From: F2B08 sp046260445
Lineage (GTDB): Bacteria > Actinomycetota > Actinomycetes > Actinomycetales > Dermatophilaceae
Reading direction: 5' to 3'
Assembly (NCBI GenBank): GCA_046260445.1
Contig: JBHEPF010000037.1
Span: 1-21,108 of the forward strand
Length of the DNA: 21,108 bases
A program made the position numbers and the translations under genes. The notes below the pieces were generated by a model. It was given only the letters and a program-made list of their open reading frames with translations. It was not told the DNA's origin and ran no database searches. Below, piece by piece: positions 1-7,642 of the stretch (position 1 is its first letter; each line of letters begins with the position of its first letter).

Positions 1-438
1 GCGCTGCTCGACCCGGCCGCCCTCGGAGACGGGTCGGCCTACCACCGCATCAAGGCGGACGCCGTCACCTCCGCGCAGCTGTGGAGCGACCGTGCCAAGG
101 TGCCGGCGGCGTACCGCACGTCAATCGCCTACTCCCTCAGCAGCGTGCTGGCCTTCGTGGAGCAGCACGGTGACGGCGACCTCGTGGTCGTCATGCTTGG
201 CGACCACCAGCCGTCGACCATCGTCAGCGGCTTCGGGGGAAACCACGACGTGCCCGTCAGCATCATCGCCCGCGACCCCGCAGTGCTCGGGCGCATCTCG
301 AGCTGGGGTTGGCAGACCGGCCTGACTCCGGACCAGGATGCCCCGGTGTGGCCCATGGCCGACTTCCGCGACCACTTCCTCACGGCCTTCAGCGGCCCCG
401 ACACCGGTGTCACGGCTCCGGAGGGGGGGAAGCCGTAA
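1..438 (+). CDS. Alkaline-phosphatase/sulfatase-superfamily protein, C-terminal 145 residues
   Basis: The frame is open from the first base to the TAA at 436-438, so the gene begins outside the window. The fragment carries the hydrophobic strand LVVVMLGDHQP (about residues 58-70). Its Asp68-His69 pair matches a C-terminal metal-ligand motif of the alkaline phosphatase/sulfatase superfamily, as in LTA-synthase and MdoB-like phosphoglycerol transferases and arylsulfatases. Family knowledge suggests a membrane-anchored enzyme with N-terminal transmembrane helices, but that part is not visible and the substrate cannot be told. It ends 2 bp before the methyltransferase start, so the two are probably one operon. 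The superfamily is fairly sure; the specific role is unknown. Confidence 0.75.
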   Translation, partial: ALLDPAALGDGSAYHRIKADAVTSAQLWSDRAKVPAAYRTSIAYSLSSVLAFVEQHGDGDLVVVMLGDHQPSTIVSGFGGNHDVPVSIIARDPAVLGRISSWGWQTGLTPDQDAPVWPMADFRDHFLTAFSGPDTGVTAPEGGKP

Positions 439-440
439 AG

Positions 441-1223
441 GTGGAGGAACCGGGCACGCTGGAGCGAGTGCTCTGGAGGGCGCGCGCGGCGGCCTTCCCC
501 ACAGGTGAGTTCGTGGGGCAGGAGAGCTTCGTGCGCGCAAGCGAGGTGCTGTCCCTGGCACGTCGGGCCGGCATCGCCCCGGACATCCGCGTGCTGGATC
601 TGTGCTGTGGTGTGGGAGGGCCGGGCCTGCACGTCGTCAGTGAGCTCGGCTGCCGGTATCTGGGCGTGGACTCCGATCCGCGATCCATCGCTCAGGCGCG
701 ACAGCGGGCCGTGGCACAAGGGCTCGCCGCCCGCTTCGAGGTCGCGACTTTGCCGCCCGTCCCCGCGGGTCTCTTCGACGTCGTTCTCCTCCTGGAGACC
801 CTGCTCGCGTTCCGTGACAAGGCTGCCCTCCTGCAGGCGATCTCCTCGGCGCTCCCCGTGGGCGGACGCTTCGCCTTCACCGTGGAGGAGGGCGCTCCCC
901 TCACCGCGAGAGAGCGAGAGGCGATGCCCGGGTCCGGCACGGTGTGGCCCGTACCCCTCGCTGAGCTCTTCTCCTCCGTGGAGGGTGCTGGGATGCGAGT
1001 GGTGTGGCACAGCGAGTGCACCTCAGCCCACCTTGTCACGGTGAGGGCGCTGCTCGGAAGCTACACCGCAGCTGCTCCAGAGGTGGCGGCCGCTGCCGGC
1101 GACGGCACCGTCGAAGACCTCCTCGCCTCACATCACTTATGGAGCACGTGGCTGCGGGAGGAGCGGATCCGAAAGTTCGGCGTCATCGCCGAGAAGGCTC
1201 AGAGCTCTCCCGCTCCGGCGTGA
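441..1223 (+). CDS. Class I SAM-dependent methyltransferase
   Basis: 260 residues from a GTG start chosen because it follows the upstream stop by 2 bp and a G-rich Shine-Dalgarno (GAGGGGGG, 421-428) lies about 12 bp ahead. Motif I is clear (VLDLCCGVGGPG, residues 51-62), followed by the acidic ribose-binding loop GVDSDP (75-80) and a post-motif strand FDVVLLLE (112-119). This is the Rossmann-like SAM-binding fold of the Methyltransf_11/25 type. The C-terminal third (about 200-260) is helical and has no motif I recognise. The acceptor is unknown; coupling with the preceding phosphatase/sulfatase-like gene suggests a small-molecule or envelope substrate, which is inference. Confidence 0.85.
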   Translation: MEEPGTLERVLWRARAAAFPTGEFVGQESFVRASEVLSLARRAGIAPDIRVLDLCCGVGGPGLHVVSELGCRYLGVDSDPRSIAQARQRAVAQGLAARFEVATLPPVPAGLFDVVLLLETLLAFRDKAALLQAISSALPVGGRFAFTVEEGAPLTAREREAMPGSGTVWPVPLAELFSSVEGAGMRVVWHSECTSAHLVTVRALLGSYTAAAPEVAAAAGDGTVEDLLASHHLWSTWLREERIRKFGVIAEKAQSSPAPA

Positions 1224-1260
1224 CAAGCAGAGCGGGCACGGGTGCCACCGCGGGTCGACT

Positions 1261-2048
1261 TCAACGAATGAGTGCAGCGACTACTGCCTGCCCGTCGCCT
1301 GGTCGAGGGGTTGTATCTCGCGGGCGCTGCGCCTCGACACCGGTGCTCTCAGTCGACCAGGAAGAAGGGACAACCAGGGCGGCCGGCGGCTATCCCGATC
1401 TCGGGGTCTCCCTCTGTCTGTCTGTTCTCGCCCTTCGCTGGGAGGAAGAGGGTCCGGCCAGCGGTTGTGGTGGGCAGTGACCTGTCGGTCGCGGTGTGCC
1501 TGCTCACCCGCTTGACCACCGCCTCCGGATCGAGCCCGCACGCCCAACCACGCGCCTCGGCCCCGACCCTGCGATGACCCAGCTCGTGCAGCCGTGGGGC
1601 CTGGCTCCTCGTCGACCCGACATCGCTGCTCGCTGTCGAGGGTCGCGGTCTCCTTGGCCACAACTGTGGCCCCGGAACTCACTGGTCTCACCTCGCCAAA
1701 GGGCTTCGGACGTCATCGGCAGGTCGGTGAGCACCGCAACAGCCGCCTCCAGCATCGCGAGGGCGCTGATCCGGCGACGCCTGTACGTGCCCCGACGCGT
1801 GTCCCCTGGCGGCCAAGCGTGTGGCGCCAGGCTCCAGTTCGATCTGCTGCCCACGACGTGGCCTGTCCGAGGACCTTTCCCGGACACGGCACCTCTCCAG
1901 AACACGACGATGTCACCGTCGTTGCGCTTGGAGGCCTACATGAGGTCGCAGAAGCCGCTTCCTCGGGCGCACTCCCCCAGTCCTCTGTCTCGCGATCCAC
2001 CTTGATGATGCGTTGTGCCATGCCGCTCTCGATGAGGCGGGAAGGCAT
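1261..2048 (-). pseudogene. Decayed DUF222 (13E12-type) gene, several frameshifts
   Basis: No single frame is coding, but successive minus-strand frames join into a DUF222-like protein: ISALAMLEAAVAVLTDLP then MTSEALWRGETSE (about 1780-1700), then ATVVAKETATLDSEQRCRVDEE (about 1670-1605), then LHELGHRRVGAEARGWACG and LDPEAVVKR (about 1590-1500), and a final GQAVVAAL near 1270-1295. The order matches the family pattern: a xxMP/LP leader, SEWRA..VARETA.L...RA.VD, LG.R.....AR..AY.LDP..VV.R, then LP..QGVAVYAAL. The usual C-terminal HNH nuclease portion is absent. A further stop (TAG) interrupts the 5' part near 1940, within DLM-stop-ASKRNDGDIVVFW. The 5' boundary is uncertain; the ATG at 2048 starts only a short open stretch. 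DUF222 genes are typically multicopy in actinobacteria. Confidence 0.6.
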
Positions 2049-2081
2049 GTCCTGCGGTGGGAAGCCTGTCGATCCGCGTAG
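2045..2081. repeat. Imperfect direct repeat, copy 1 (3' of the helicase gene)
   Basis: The core GAAGCctGTCGATCCGCGTAG (2061-2081) matches the copy at 3993-4013 at 19 of 21 positions. An octamer GCATGTCC (2045-2052) is shared as well. This copy lies 3 bp beyond the helicase stop codon and directly upstream of the open stretch beginning at 2048 on the minus strand. The two copies therefore bracket the helicase gene. Confidence 0.65.
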
Positions 2082-2084
2082 TGC

Positions 2085-3959
2085 TCACCCGATGAGTGAC
2101 CGAATGAAGTCGTTGGTCGGTGGGTCGGTGGAGTAGATGCCGACTCCCTGCATCCCCCGAGTGAGCAGCACCTTGTAGACGTTCTTCACGAGCCGCTCGA
2201 ACTCCGAGTCAGAGAGTGCGGATCGACTGCGCAGGGCGGGGTCCCTGTTGGCGTCGCGCATGGTCCGCCACGACCCGTCGCGCCACACGAGGTCGGGTCC
2301 GATGATCACGCCGGCGAAGTCATACTCGAACCCCTGTGCCGTGTAGACACAGCCGACCTGACCTGCTCCTGCAGGATCCGTCGCCCATAGCGGCGCGGGT
2401 GGCGCGCCTCCGAGCGAACGGTCGCCCTTGAGGTTCCACGGCCGAGACCAGTCGCCGATGACGACGTCGGGGACGAGGCTGCCGTCCTTACGCGGATCAC
2501 TCCACGGCCAGCAGAAGCCTGCTGTCAGACGCGCGCCGTAGCCCTCCGACTCGCGGGCGGATCGCCAGATATCGAGCTCCTGCGCAGTGTCCATGACCAT
2601 CACAGAGAAGTCGTCATCACCGTCCCAGGACACAGGACCGCCATCCCGGACCCCCAGGAGCCGCTCGACCCATCCGACGTAGGCGAGCGACCCTCCGCAC
2701 CGGAACTGGTCGTCGAGTGACACGCTCAGCACGTCGATCCCCCGCGCGGCCGCCGCGGCATGGATGTCGGCGACGGTGCCCAGCTCTCCTGGACGCACCA
2801 CCTGGTTCTGGTCCAGGAGGAAGACCGGGGTGCGCGCGGCGGACAACAGCTCATCGATCTGCGGGCGCCCAGTGCGCAGTGCCGCCCGGGTGTACCTGTT
2901 GGCAGACGTCTCCCGGATCCGGTGCGCCTCGTCGAGGATGAGCACGTCGAGCTCGTTGGGCTCAGCGTCCATGAACGAGTTGAAGTACTGGAAGGTCTTG
3001 CGCACCCGCGGAGAGCCCTTGGCCGCGACCTTGCGCAGGGTCTGTGTGAATGACTGCGATCCGGTTGCGTGCACGACAGTGCGGCCTTCGCGGGCCAGCT
3101 GGCCCATGAGCGAGAGCGCGATGACGCTCTTGCCTGATCCCGGCCCGCCGGCAACCACGACGGCGGTCTTGGTGTTCTGACGTCGCGCGTTCTCCACTGA
3201 GTGGCGGACGTACTCGTACGCCTCGCGCTGCTCATCGAGAAGGACGAACACCTCTCGATGCTGAACCTCCTCGGCCGCCAGGGCCATGAGCTGCTTCGAT
3301 GGTGCGATCTTGCTGCTCAGCAGAAGATCCGCAGCCTGCGCTCCAGATGTGGGTGCGAAGACAGACTTCAGGTACTCCTGGAATGCACCCCGCCGCTGGC
3401 CGGTGAAGATGCGTGCAGCCGCGTCCGGCCGGTCCAGCAGGTCGGCAACCCCGAAGTCGGTGGCGTTATGCAGGTAGGCAAGCGTGGAGACCCGGTCCGG
3501 ATGCTCCTCGAGGACAGCCGCGAAGTCCTGCAGGTACTCGCCGTACGCATGCACCTGGTCGACGGGATGAAGTACCGGCCTGGGATAGCCATGCACAGAC
3601 ACCAACGTCTCGCTCTCTTCGAAGCGGTGCGCCTCGCTCCACTGCTTGAGCTCGACCACGACATATCTCGGCTCGCCCGACCCCGAGAAGCCAGCCAGCA
3701 CCACGTCTGCTCGCTTGCTCGAGAGGGGGAGCTTGAACTCGAGCAGCATCTCCACGGCCCCCAGGCCGGCGTCGACAAGGTCTGCGGCGAGGACGGGGAT
3801 GCTGCGTTCCCAGGAACGCCGCTCCGCCAGACCTGGCCGGTGCCCCACGGAGATCGCCAACTGCTCGGCAAGCCTCTCTGCGAGGTCCCGCTCGAAGCGC
3901 GAGACATTCGCCGCGGAATGGCGAAGCAAGGACGACAACAGTGAACTCCCGGGCAGCAC
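2085..3959 (-). CDS. DUF2075 (Schlafen-3-like) DNA/RNA helicase with N-terminal PD-(D/E)XK-like region
   Basis: 624 residues; GTG start at 3959, with no in-frame ATG upstream. The helicase core is complete: Walker A GGPGSGKS (271-278), Walker B DVLILDEAHRI (338-348), LLDQNQ (381-386, motif III-like), QFRCGGSLAYVGW (418-430, characteristic of DUF2075), VYTAQGFEYDFAGV (538-551) and YKVLLTRGMQGVGIY (595-609, arginine-finger region). N-terminally, LEFKLPLSSKRADVVLAG (73-90) followed by YVVVELKQW (99-107) has the D...ExK spacing of a PD-(D/E)XK nuclease, with D85, E103 and K105 as candidate residues. Such proteins are typical of defence and accessory loci. It is divergent from a nucleotide pyrophosphohydrolase (start to start 107 bp) and bracketed by a direct repeat. 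The helicase family is sure; nuclease activity is inference. Confidence 0.9.
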   Translation of the reverse strand: MLPGSSLLSSLLRHSAANVSRFERDLAERLAEQLAISVGHRPGLAERRSWERSIPVLAADLVDAGLGAVEMLLEFKLPLSSKRADVVLAGFSGSGEPRYVVVELKQWSEAHRFEESETLVSVHGYPRPVLHPVDQVHAYGEYLQDFAAVLEEHPDRVSTLAYLHNATDFGVADLLDRPDAAARIFTGQRRGAFQEYLKSVFAPTSGAQAADLLLSSKIAPSKQLMALAAEEVQHREVFVLLDEQREAYEYVRHSVENARRQNTKTAVVVAGGPGSGKSVIALSLMGQLAREGRTVVHATGSQSFTQTLRKVAAKGSPRVRKTFQYFNSFMDAEPNELDVLILDEAHRIRETSANRYTRAALRTGRPQIDELLSAARTPVFLLDQNQVVRPGELGTVADIHAAAAARGIDVLSVSLDDQFRCGGSLAYVGWVERLLGVRDGGPVSWDGDDDFSVMVMDTAQELDIWRSARESEGYGARLTAGFCWPWSDPRKDGSLVPDVVIGDWSRPWNLKGDRSLGGAPPAPLWATDPAGAGQVGCVYTAQGFEYDFAGVIIGPDLVWRDGSWRTMRDANRDPALRSRSALSDSEFERLVKNVYKVLLTRGMQGVGIYSTDPPTNDFIRSLIG

Positions 3960-3977
3960 GACATGGCGTGCGGGGGA

Positions 3978-4013
3978 GCATGTCCGTCGAAGGAAGCTCG
4001 TCGATCCGCGTAG
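3978..4013. repeat. Imperfect direct repeat, copy 2 (5' of the helicase gene)
   Basis: The core GAAGCtcGTCGATCCGCGTAG (3993-4013) and the octamer GCATGTCC (3978-3985) repeat the segment at 2045-2081 in the same orientation. It occupies the shared upstream region between the helicase gene and the divergent pyrophosphohydrolase gene, so it may include the helicase promoter or operator. Confidence 0.65.
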
Positions 4014-4052
4014 GGCAACACTCTAGACACAGGCAGCGCCGGTTTGGCTCCC

Positions 4053-4058
4053 TAGGAT
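4053..4058 (+). promoter_or_regulatory. Candidate -10 element (TAGGAT) of the pyrophosphohydrolase gene
   Basis: TAGGAT fits the actinobacterial -10 pattern TANNNT and ends 7 nt before the ATG at 4066, which would place transcription initiation at or next to the start codon (leaderless mRNA). No convincing -35 hexamer is seen. The AGGA inside the element could instead act as a Shine-Dalgarno, so the assignment is tentative. Confidence 0.4.
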
Positions 4059-4065
4059 CGGCACC

Positions 4066-4443
4066 ATGGACCAGTCCACGACGAGCGACTCCCAGCCCTA
4101 CGGACTCACCGACCTTCAAGCAGAGCTCCGCGCTTTTCGCGAGGAGCGCGACTGGGCGAAGTTCCACGATCCGAAGTCGCTGATCCTCGCTCTCGTAGGC
4201 GAGGTTGGCGAGCTGGCCGAGCTCTTCCAGTGGATCCCGGCCGACAGGGCCGTCGCGGCCTTCGGCGAGGGCCTGAAACAGCAGCGTGCGGCGGAAGAGA
4301 TGAGCGACATCCTCATCTACCTGCTCGGGCTCGCCGACGTCCTCGACGTCGACCTGCTCGTGGCGGCACGCAGCAAGCTCGCCGCCTCCCGGCAGCGGTT
4401 CCCGGCGGACGAGCTGCGGGGTGTGGCCCCGGAGAAACACTGA
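4066..4443 (+). CDS. MazG-superfamily nucleotide pyrophosphohydrolase (dCTP pyrophosphatase / RS21-C6 type)
   Basis: 125 residues, all-alpha NTP pyrophosphatase. The metal-binding signature ExxE-ExxD is complete: GEVGELAELFQW (45-56, E46 and E49) and EEMSDILIYLL (77-87, E78 and D81). The upstream FREERDWAKFHDPKSL (24-39) is typical of the dCTPP1/RS21-C6 branch rather than of classical MazG. Known family members hydrolyse dCTP and modified dCTPs to the monophosphate and pyrophosphate. It diverges from the helicase gene and converges on nrdJ. The role may be nucleotide-pool cleaning or, given the helicase neighbour, nucleotide depletion in defence; the latter is inference. Confidence 0.9.
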   Translation: MDQSTTSDSQPYGLTDLQAELRAFREERDWAKFHDPKSLILALVGEVGELAELFQWIPADRAVAAFGEGLKQQRAAEEMSDILIYLLGLADVLDVDLLVAARSKLAASRQRFPADELRGVAPEKH

Positions 4444-4454
4444 CTCGACACACG

Positions 4455-4495
4455 ACAACGGCGCCCCGAGAGCCGAGTCATCGGGGCGCCGTTGT
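4455..4495. terminator. Bidirectional hairpin terminator
   Basis: Perfect 15-bp inverted repeat ACAACGGCGCCCCGA / TCGGGGCGCCGTTGT with an 11-nt loop. It sits 11 bp after the pyrophosphohydrolase stop and 41 bp after the nrdJ stop, between converging genes. There is no long U tract, as is common in actinobacteria. Confidence 0.85.
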
Positions 4496-4536
4496 GTCTG
4501 TGGGTGGCGGCGGGCGTGAGCCCGCCGCCGGGTGGG

Positions 4537-7503
4537 TCAGCTGCAGCCGGAGGTGCTCCCGCAGCCTTCGCACACGTAGCAGGAGCCGGCGGGGCGCATC
4601 TTCGTCCCGCAGGTCATGCAGATGGGTGCGTCCGCAGCCTTCTTGTCACCGAACTTGGCGAGCAGGTCGGCCGAGGAGTGGATCTCGGAGGAGACCTCAC
4701 GAGCCGAGGCCGCGCCCGCACCGGAGTGCACCGCCGACGCATCGAGAGAGTGCTTGTCCTCCGGTGCCCGGGAAGGAGCAGCCTTGGCCTCCTCCTCGCG
4801 GCGCTTCATCGAGATGCCGACGCCCTGGCTGTACGCCTCCAGCTCGTCCTCGAGTGCCTCCTCGTCGGTGTCGTCGACCGAGGCCGCATACGAGCCGGTC
4901 TCGAGCTGGCGGGCCCGCTCCTCAGCGGTGTGGATGCCCATGAACGAGCGCGTCTCGAAGTCGAGGTGGTCCAGCGCGAGCCGACGGAAGACGTAGTCCA
5001 TAAGGCTCTGAGCCATCCGCACGTCCGGGTCGTCGGTCATGCCGGCCGGCTCGAATCGCATGTTCGTGAACTTCTCGACATAGGTCTCGAGCGGCACGCC
5101 GTACTGCAGGGCGACCGAGATCGCGATCGAGAAGGCATCCATCATTCCGGCGAGGGTCGAGCCCTGCTTGCCGAACTTGAGGAACAGCTCGCCGAGGCGG
5201 CCGTCGTCGTAGTTGCCCGCGGTGAGGTATCCCTCGGCCCCGCCGACGGCGAACGACGTCGTCTGGCTCATCCGGCGCTTCGGCAGGCGCTCGCGCGTCG
5301 GCCGGTAGACGACCTTCTCGACGATCTGCGGAGCGGCCTTGGCCGCAGCACCATCGGCAGCCGCAGCGTCGGCGTCGGCCTTGGCGTCCTTCGCCGTGGA
5401 CCCACCGTCGGAGAGCGGCTGACCGACCTTGCAGTTGTCGCGGTAGACCGCGAGCGCCTTGAGGCCGAGCCGCCAGCCCTGGATGTAGACGTCCTCGATG
5501 TCCTCGGCCGTGGCCGTCTCGGGCAGGTTGACCGTCTTGGAGATCGCGCCGGAGAGGAACGGCTGGACCGCTGCCATCATCCGCACGTGTCCCATCGGCG
5601 GGATCGCCCGCGCACCCATGGCGGTGTCGAAGATCTCGTAGTGCTCGGTCTTCAGCCCCGGGGCGTCGATGACGTGGCCCTTGTCGGCGATGTACTCGAC
5701 GATCGCCTCGATCGTCTCCCCCGCATACCCCAGCTTGCGCAGCGCGCGCGGGATGGTGAGGTTGACGATCTGCATCGACCCGCCACCGACGAGCTTCTTG
5801 AACTTCACCAGCGAGAAGTCCGGCTCGACGCCCGTGGTGTCGCAGTCCATCATGAAGCCGATCGTGCCGGTCGGCGCGAGCACCGAGGCCTGCGCGTTGC
5901 GGTAGCCGTTCTTCTCGCCGAGCTTGACGACGTCGTCCCAGGCCTGCGTCGCATACCGGTGGATGTCCTTGTCCATCGTGCCCAGGGTGCGGACCGCGTC
6001 GTTGGCGGCCTGGTGCTTGCGCATGACCCGCTTGTGCGCGTCGGCGTTGCGGGCATACCCGGCGTAGGGGCCGACGACCGCGGCGAGCTCCGCCGAGCGC
6101 TTGTAGGCCGCGCCGGTGAGCAGCGAGGTGATCGTCGCCGCGAGCGCCCGGCCGCCCTCGCTGTCGTAGCCGTGACCGGTCGCCATGAGCAGCGCGCCGA
6201 GGTTGGCGTAGCCGATTCCGAGCTGCCGATAGTCACGGGTCGTGTCACCGATCGACTCGGTCGGGAAGTCGGCGAAGCAGATCGAGATGTCCATCGCGGT
6301 GATGACGAGCTCGGTGACCTTCTGGAAGGTCGCGGTGTCGAAGGTCTCGTCCTCGCGGAGGAACTTCAGCAGGTTGAGCGAGGCGAGGTTGCACGAGGAG
6401 TTGTCGAGCGACATGTACTCCGAACACGGGTTGGACGCGGTGATCCGCCCGGTCTCGGGGTTGGTGTGCCAGTCGTTGATCGTGTCGTCGTACTGCATGC
6501 CCGGGTCGGCGCACTCCCACGCCGCATTGGCGATCTTGTGCATGAGGTCACGGGCGTCGACTGTCTCGATGACCTCGCCGGTCTGGCGGGCACGCAGGCC
6601 GAACTCGGTGCCCTCCTCGACCGCGCGCATGAACTCGTCGGTGACGCGGACGCTGTTGTTGGCGTTCTGGTACTGGACGCTGACGATGTCCTTGCCGCCG
6701 AGGTCCATGTCGAACCCGGCGTCGCGCAGGGCCCGGATCTTGTCCTCCTCGCGAGCCTTGGTCTCGACGAACTCCACGATGTCGGGATGGTCGACGTCGA
6801 GGACGACCATCTTCGCGGCGCGACGGGTGGCGCCACCGGACTTGATCGTGCCGGCCGAGGCGTCGGCGCCGCGCATGAAGCTGACCGGACCGCTCGCCGT
6901 CCCACCGGAGGAGAGCAGCTCCTTGGACGAGCGGATCCGCGAGAGGTTGAGGCCGGCGCCGGAGCCGCCCTTGAAGATGAAGCCCTCCTCCTTGTACCAG
7001 TTGAGGATCGAGTCCATCGAGTCGTCGACCGAGAGGATGAAGCAGGCGCTGACCTGCTGCGGGCTCTTGGTGCCGACGTTGAACCACACCGGGGAGTTGA
7101 AGCTGAAGATCTGGTGCAGGAGCGCATACGTCAGCTCGTGCTCGAAGATCTCCGCGTCCTCGGGGCTGGAGAAGTAACCGTGCTCCTTGCCCGCCTTGGT
7201 GTAGGTGAGGACGACCCGGTCGATGAGCTGCTTGAGGGTGCGCTCACGCTCCGGCGTGCCGAGGGCGCCGCGGAAGTACTTCGTCGTCACGATCGTGCTC
7301 GCGTTGACGCTCCAGAACTCCGGGTACTCCACCCCGCGCTGCTCGAAGATCGTCTCCCCCGTCTTCCAGTTCTGCTGGACGACGTCGCGCCGCTCCCAGG
7401 TCACCTCGTCGTACGGGTGCACCCCCGGGGTCGTGTAGATGCGCTCGATCTGTGCCCCCTTGGCCTTCTTCGCTCCTGCGCGGGACCGGGCGGTCTCGGT
7501 CAT
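4537..7503 (-). CDS. nrdJ: Adenosylcobalamin-dependent (class II) ribonucleoside-diphosphate reductase
   Basis: 988 residues. It reduces ribonucleotides to deoxyribonucleotides using a B12-generated thiyl radical in the cytoplasm. Visible residues are Cys154 (SACFILSV) and Cys371 (SSCNLASLNL) as the redox pair and Cys360 in SNPCSEYMS as the radical cysteine. The 11-residue spacing between Cys360 and Cys371 is the same as in characterised NrdJ proteins. The C-terminal tail has a Cys-rich, zinc-ribbon-like end with CMTC (962-965), CYVCEGC (975-981) and a final Cys987, serving re-reduction. A low-complexity Ala/Asp/Lys linker lies before the last conserved domain. The ATG has AAGGAG 6 bp upstream. 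It follows nrdR by 139 bp on the same strand, the usual actinobacterial nrdRJ arrangement. No B12 riboswitch was recognised. Confidence 0.97.
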   Translation of the reverse strand: MTETARSRAGAKKAKGAQIERIYTTPGVHPYDEVTWERRDVVQQNWKTGETIFEQRGVEYPEFWSVNASTIVTTKYFRGALGTPERERTLKQLIDRVVLTYTKAGKEHGYFSSPEDAEIFEHELTYALLHQIFSFNSPVWFNVGTKSPQQVSACFILSVDDSMDSILNWYKEEGFIFKGGSGAGLNLSRIRSSKELLSSGGTASGPVSFMRGADASAGTIKSGGATRRAAKMVVLDVDHPDIVEFVETKAREEDKIRALRDAGFDMDLGGKDIVSVQYQNANNSVRVTDEFMRAVEEGTEFGLRARQTGEVIETVDARDLMHKIANAAWECADPGMQYDDTINDWHTNPETGRITASNPCSEYMSLDNSSCNLASLNLLKFLREDETFDTATFQKVTELVITAMDISICFADFPTESIGDTTRDYRQLGIGYANLGALLMATGHGYDSEGGRALAATITSLLTGAAYKRSAELAAVVGPYAGYARNADAHKRVMRKHQAANDAVRTLGTMDKDIHRYATQAWDDVVKLGEKNGYRNAQASVLAPTGTIGFMMDCDTTGVEPDFSLVKFKKLVGGGSMQIVNLTIPRALRKLGYAGETIEAIVEYIADKGHVIDAPGLKTEHYEIFDTAMGARAIPPMGHVRMMAAVQPFLSGAISKTVNLPETATAEDIEDVYIQGWRLGLKALAVYRDNCKVGQPLSDGGSTAKDAKADADAAAADGAAAKAAPQIVEKVVYRPTRERLPKRRMSQTTSFAVGGAEGYLTAGNYDDGRLGELFLKFGKQGSTLAGMMDAFSIAISVALQYGVPLETYVEKFTNMRFEPAGMTDDPDVRMAQSLMDYVFRRLALDHLDFETRSFMGIHTAEERARQLETGSYAASVDDTDEEALEDELEAYSQGVGISMKRREEEAKAAPSRAPEDKHSLDASAVHSGAGAASAREVSSEIHSSADLLAKFGDKKAADAPICMTCGTKMRPAGSCYVCEGCGSTSGCS

Positions 7504-7642
7504 GTCTTGCTCCTTCGTCTGCTCTCGGATATTCGGTTCGTCGTTCTGGTGTGTCGTTCGGTGCTGTTCGTGCGCTGGTCTTCGTTCGGTTCTGTTCCTG
7601 CGGTTGTTCTGTGGCCGGCTCCGCCGACGGCTCTTGTATGCG
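7504..7642 (-). other. nrdR-nrdJ spacer with eight GAAC tetramers
   Basis: The 139-bp spacer is unlike the surrounding DNA. Read on the nrdJ strand it is A/C-rich, and GAAC occurs eight times in 74 bp (as GTTC on the plus strand at 7536, 7543, 7556, 7566, 7584, 7589, 7594 and 7606). No stable hairpin was obvious. It ends with the nrdJ Shine-Dalgarno AAGGAG (7510-7515). The function is unknown; it could be an unstructured translation-enhancing leader or a protein-binding cluster. Confidence 0.5.

Noticed and set aside
1496..2136. Overlapping + strand open frames in the stretch after the methyltransferase
   Set aside because: No consistent codon bias or domain; the minus strand carries the DUF222-like segments instead.
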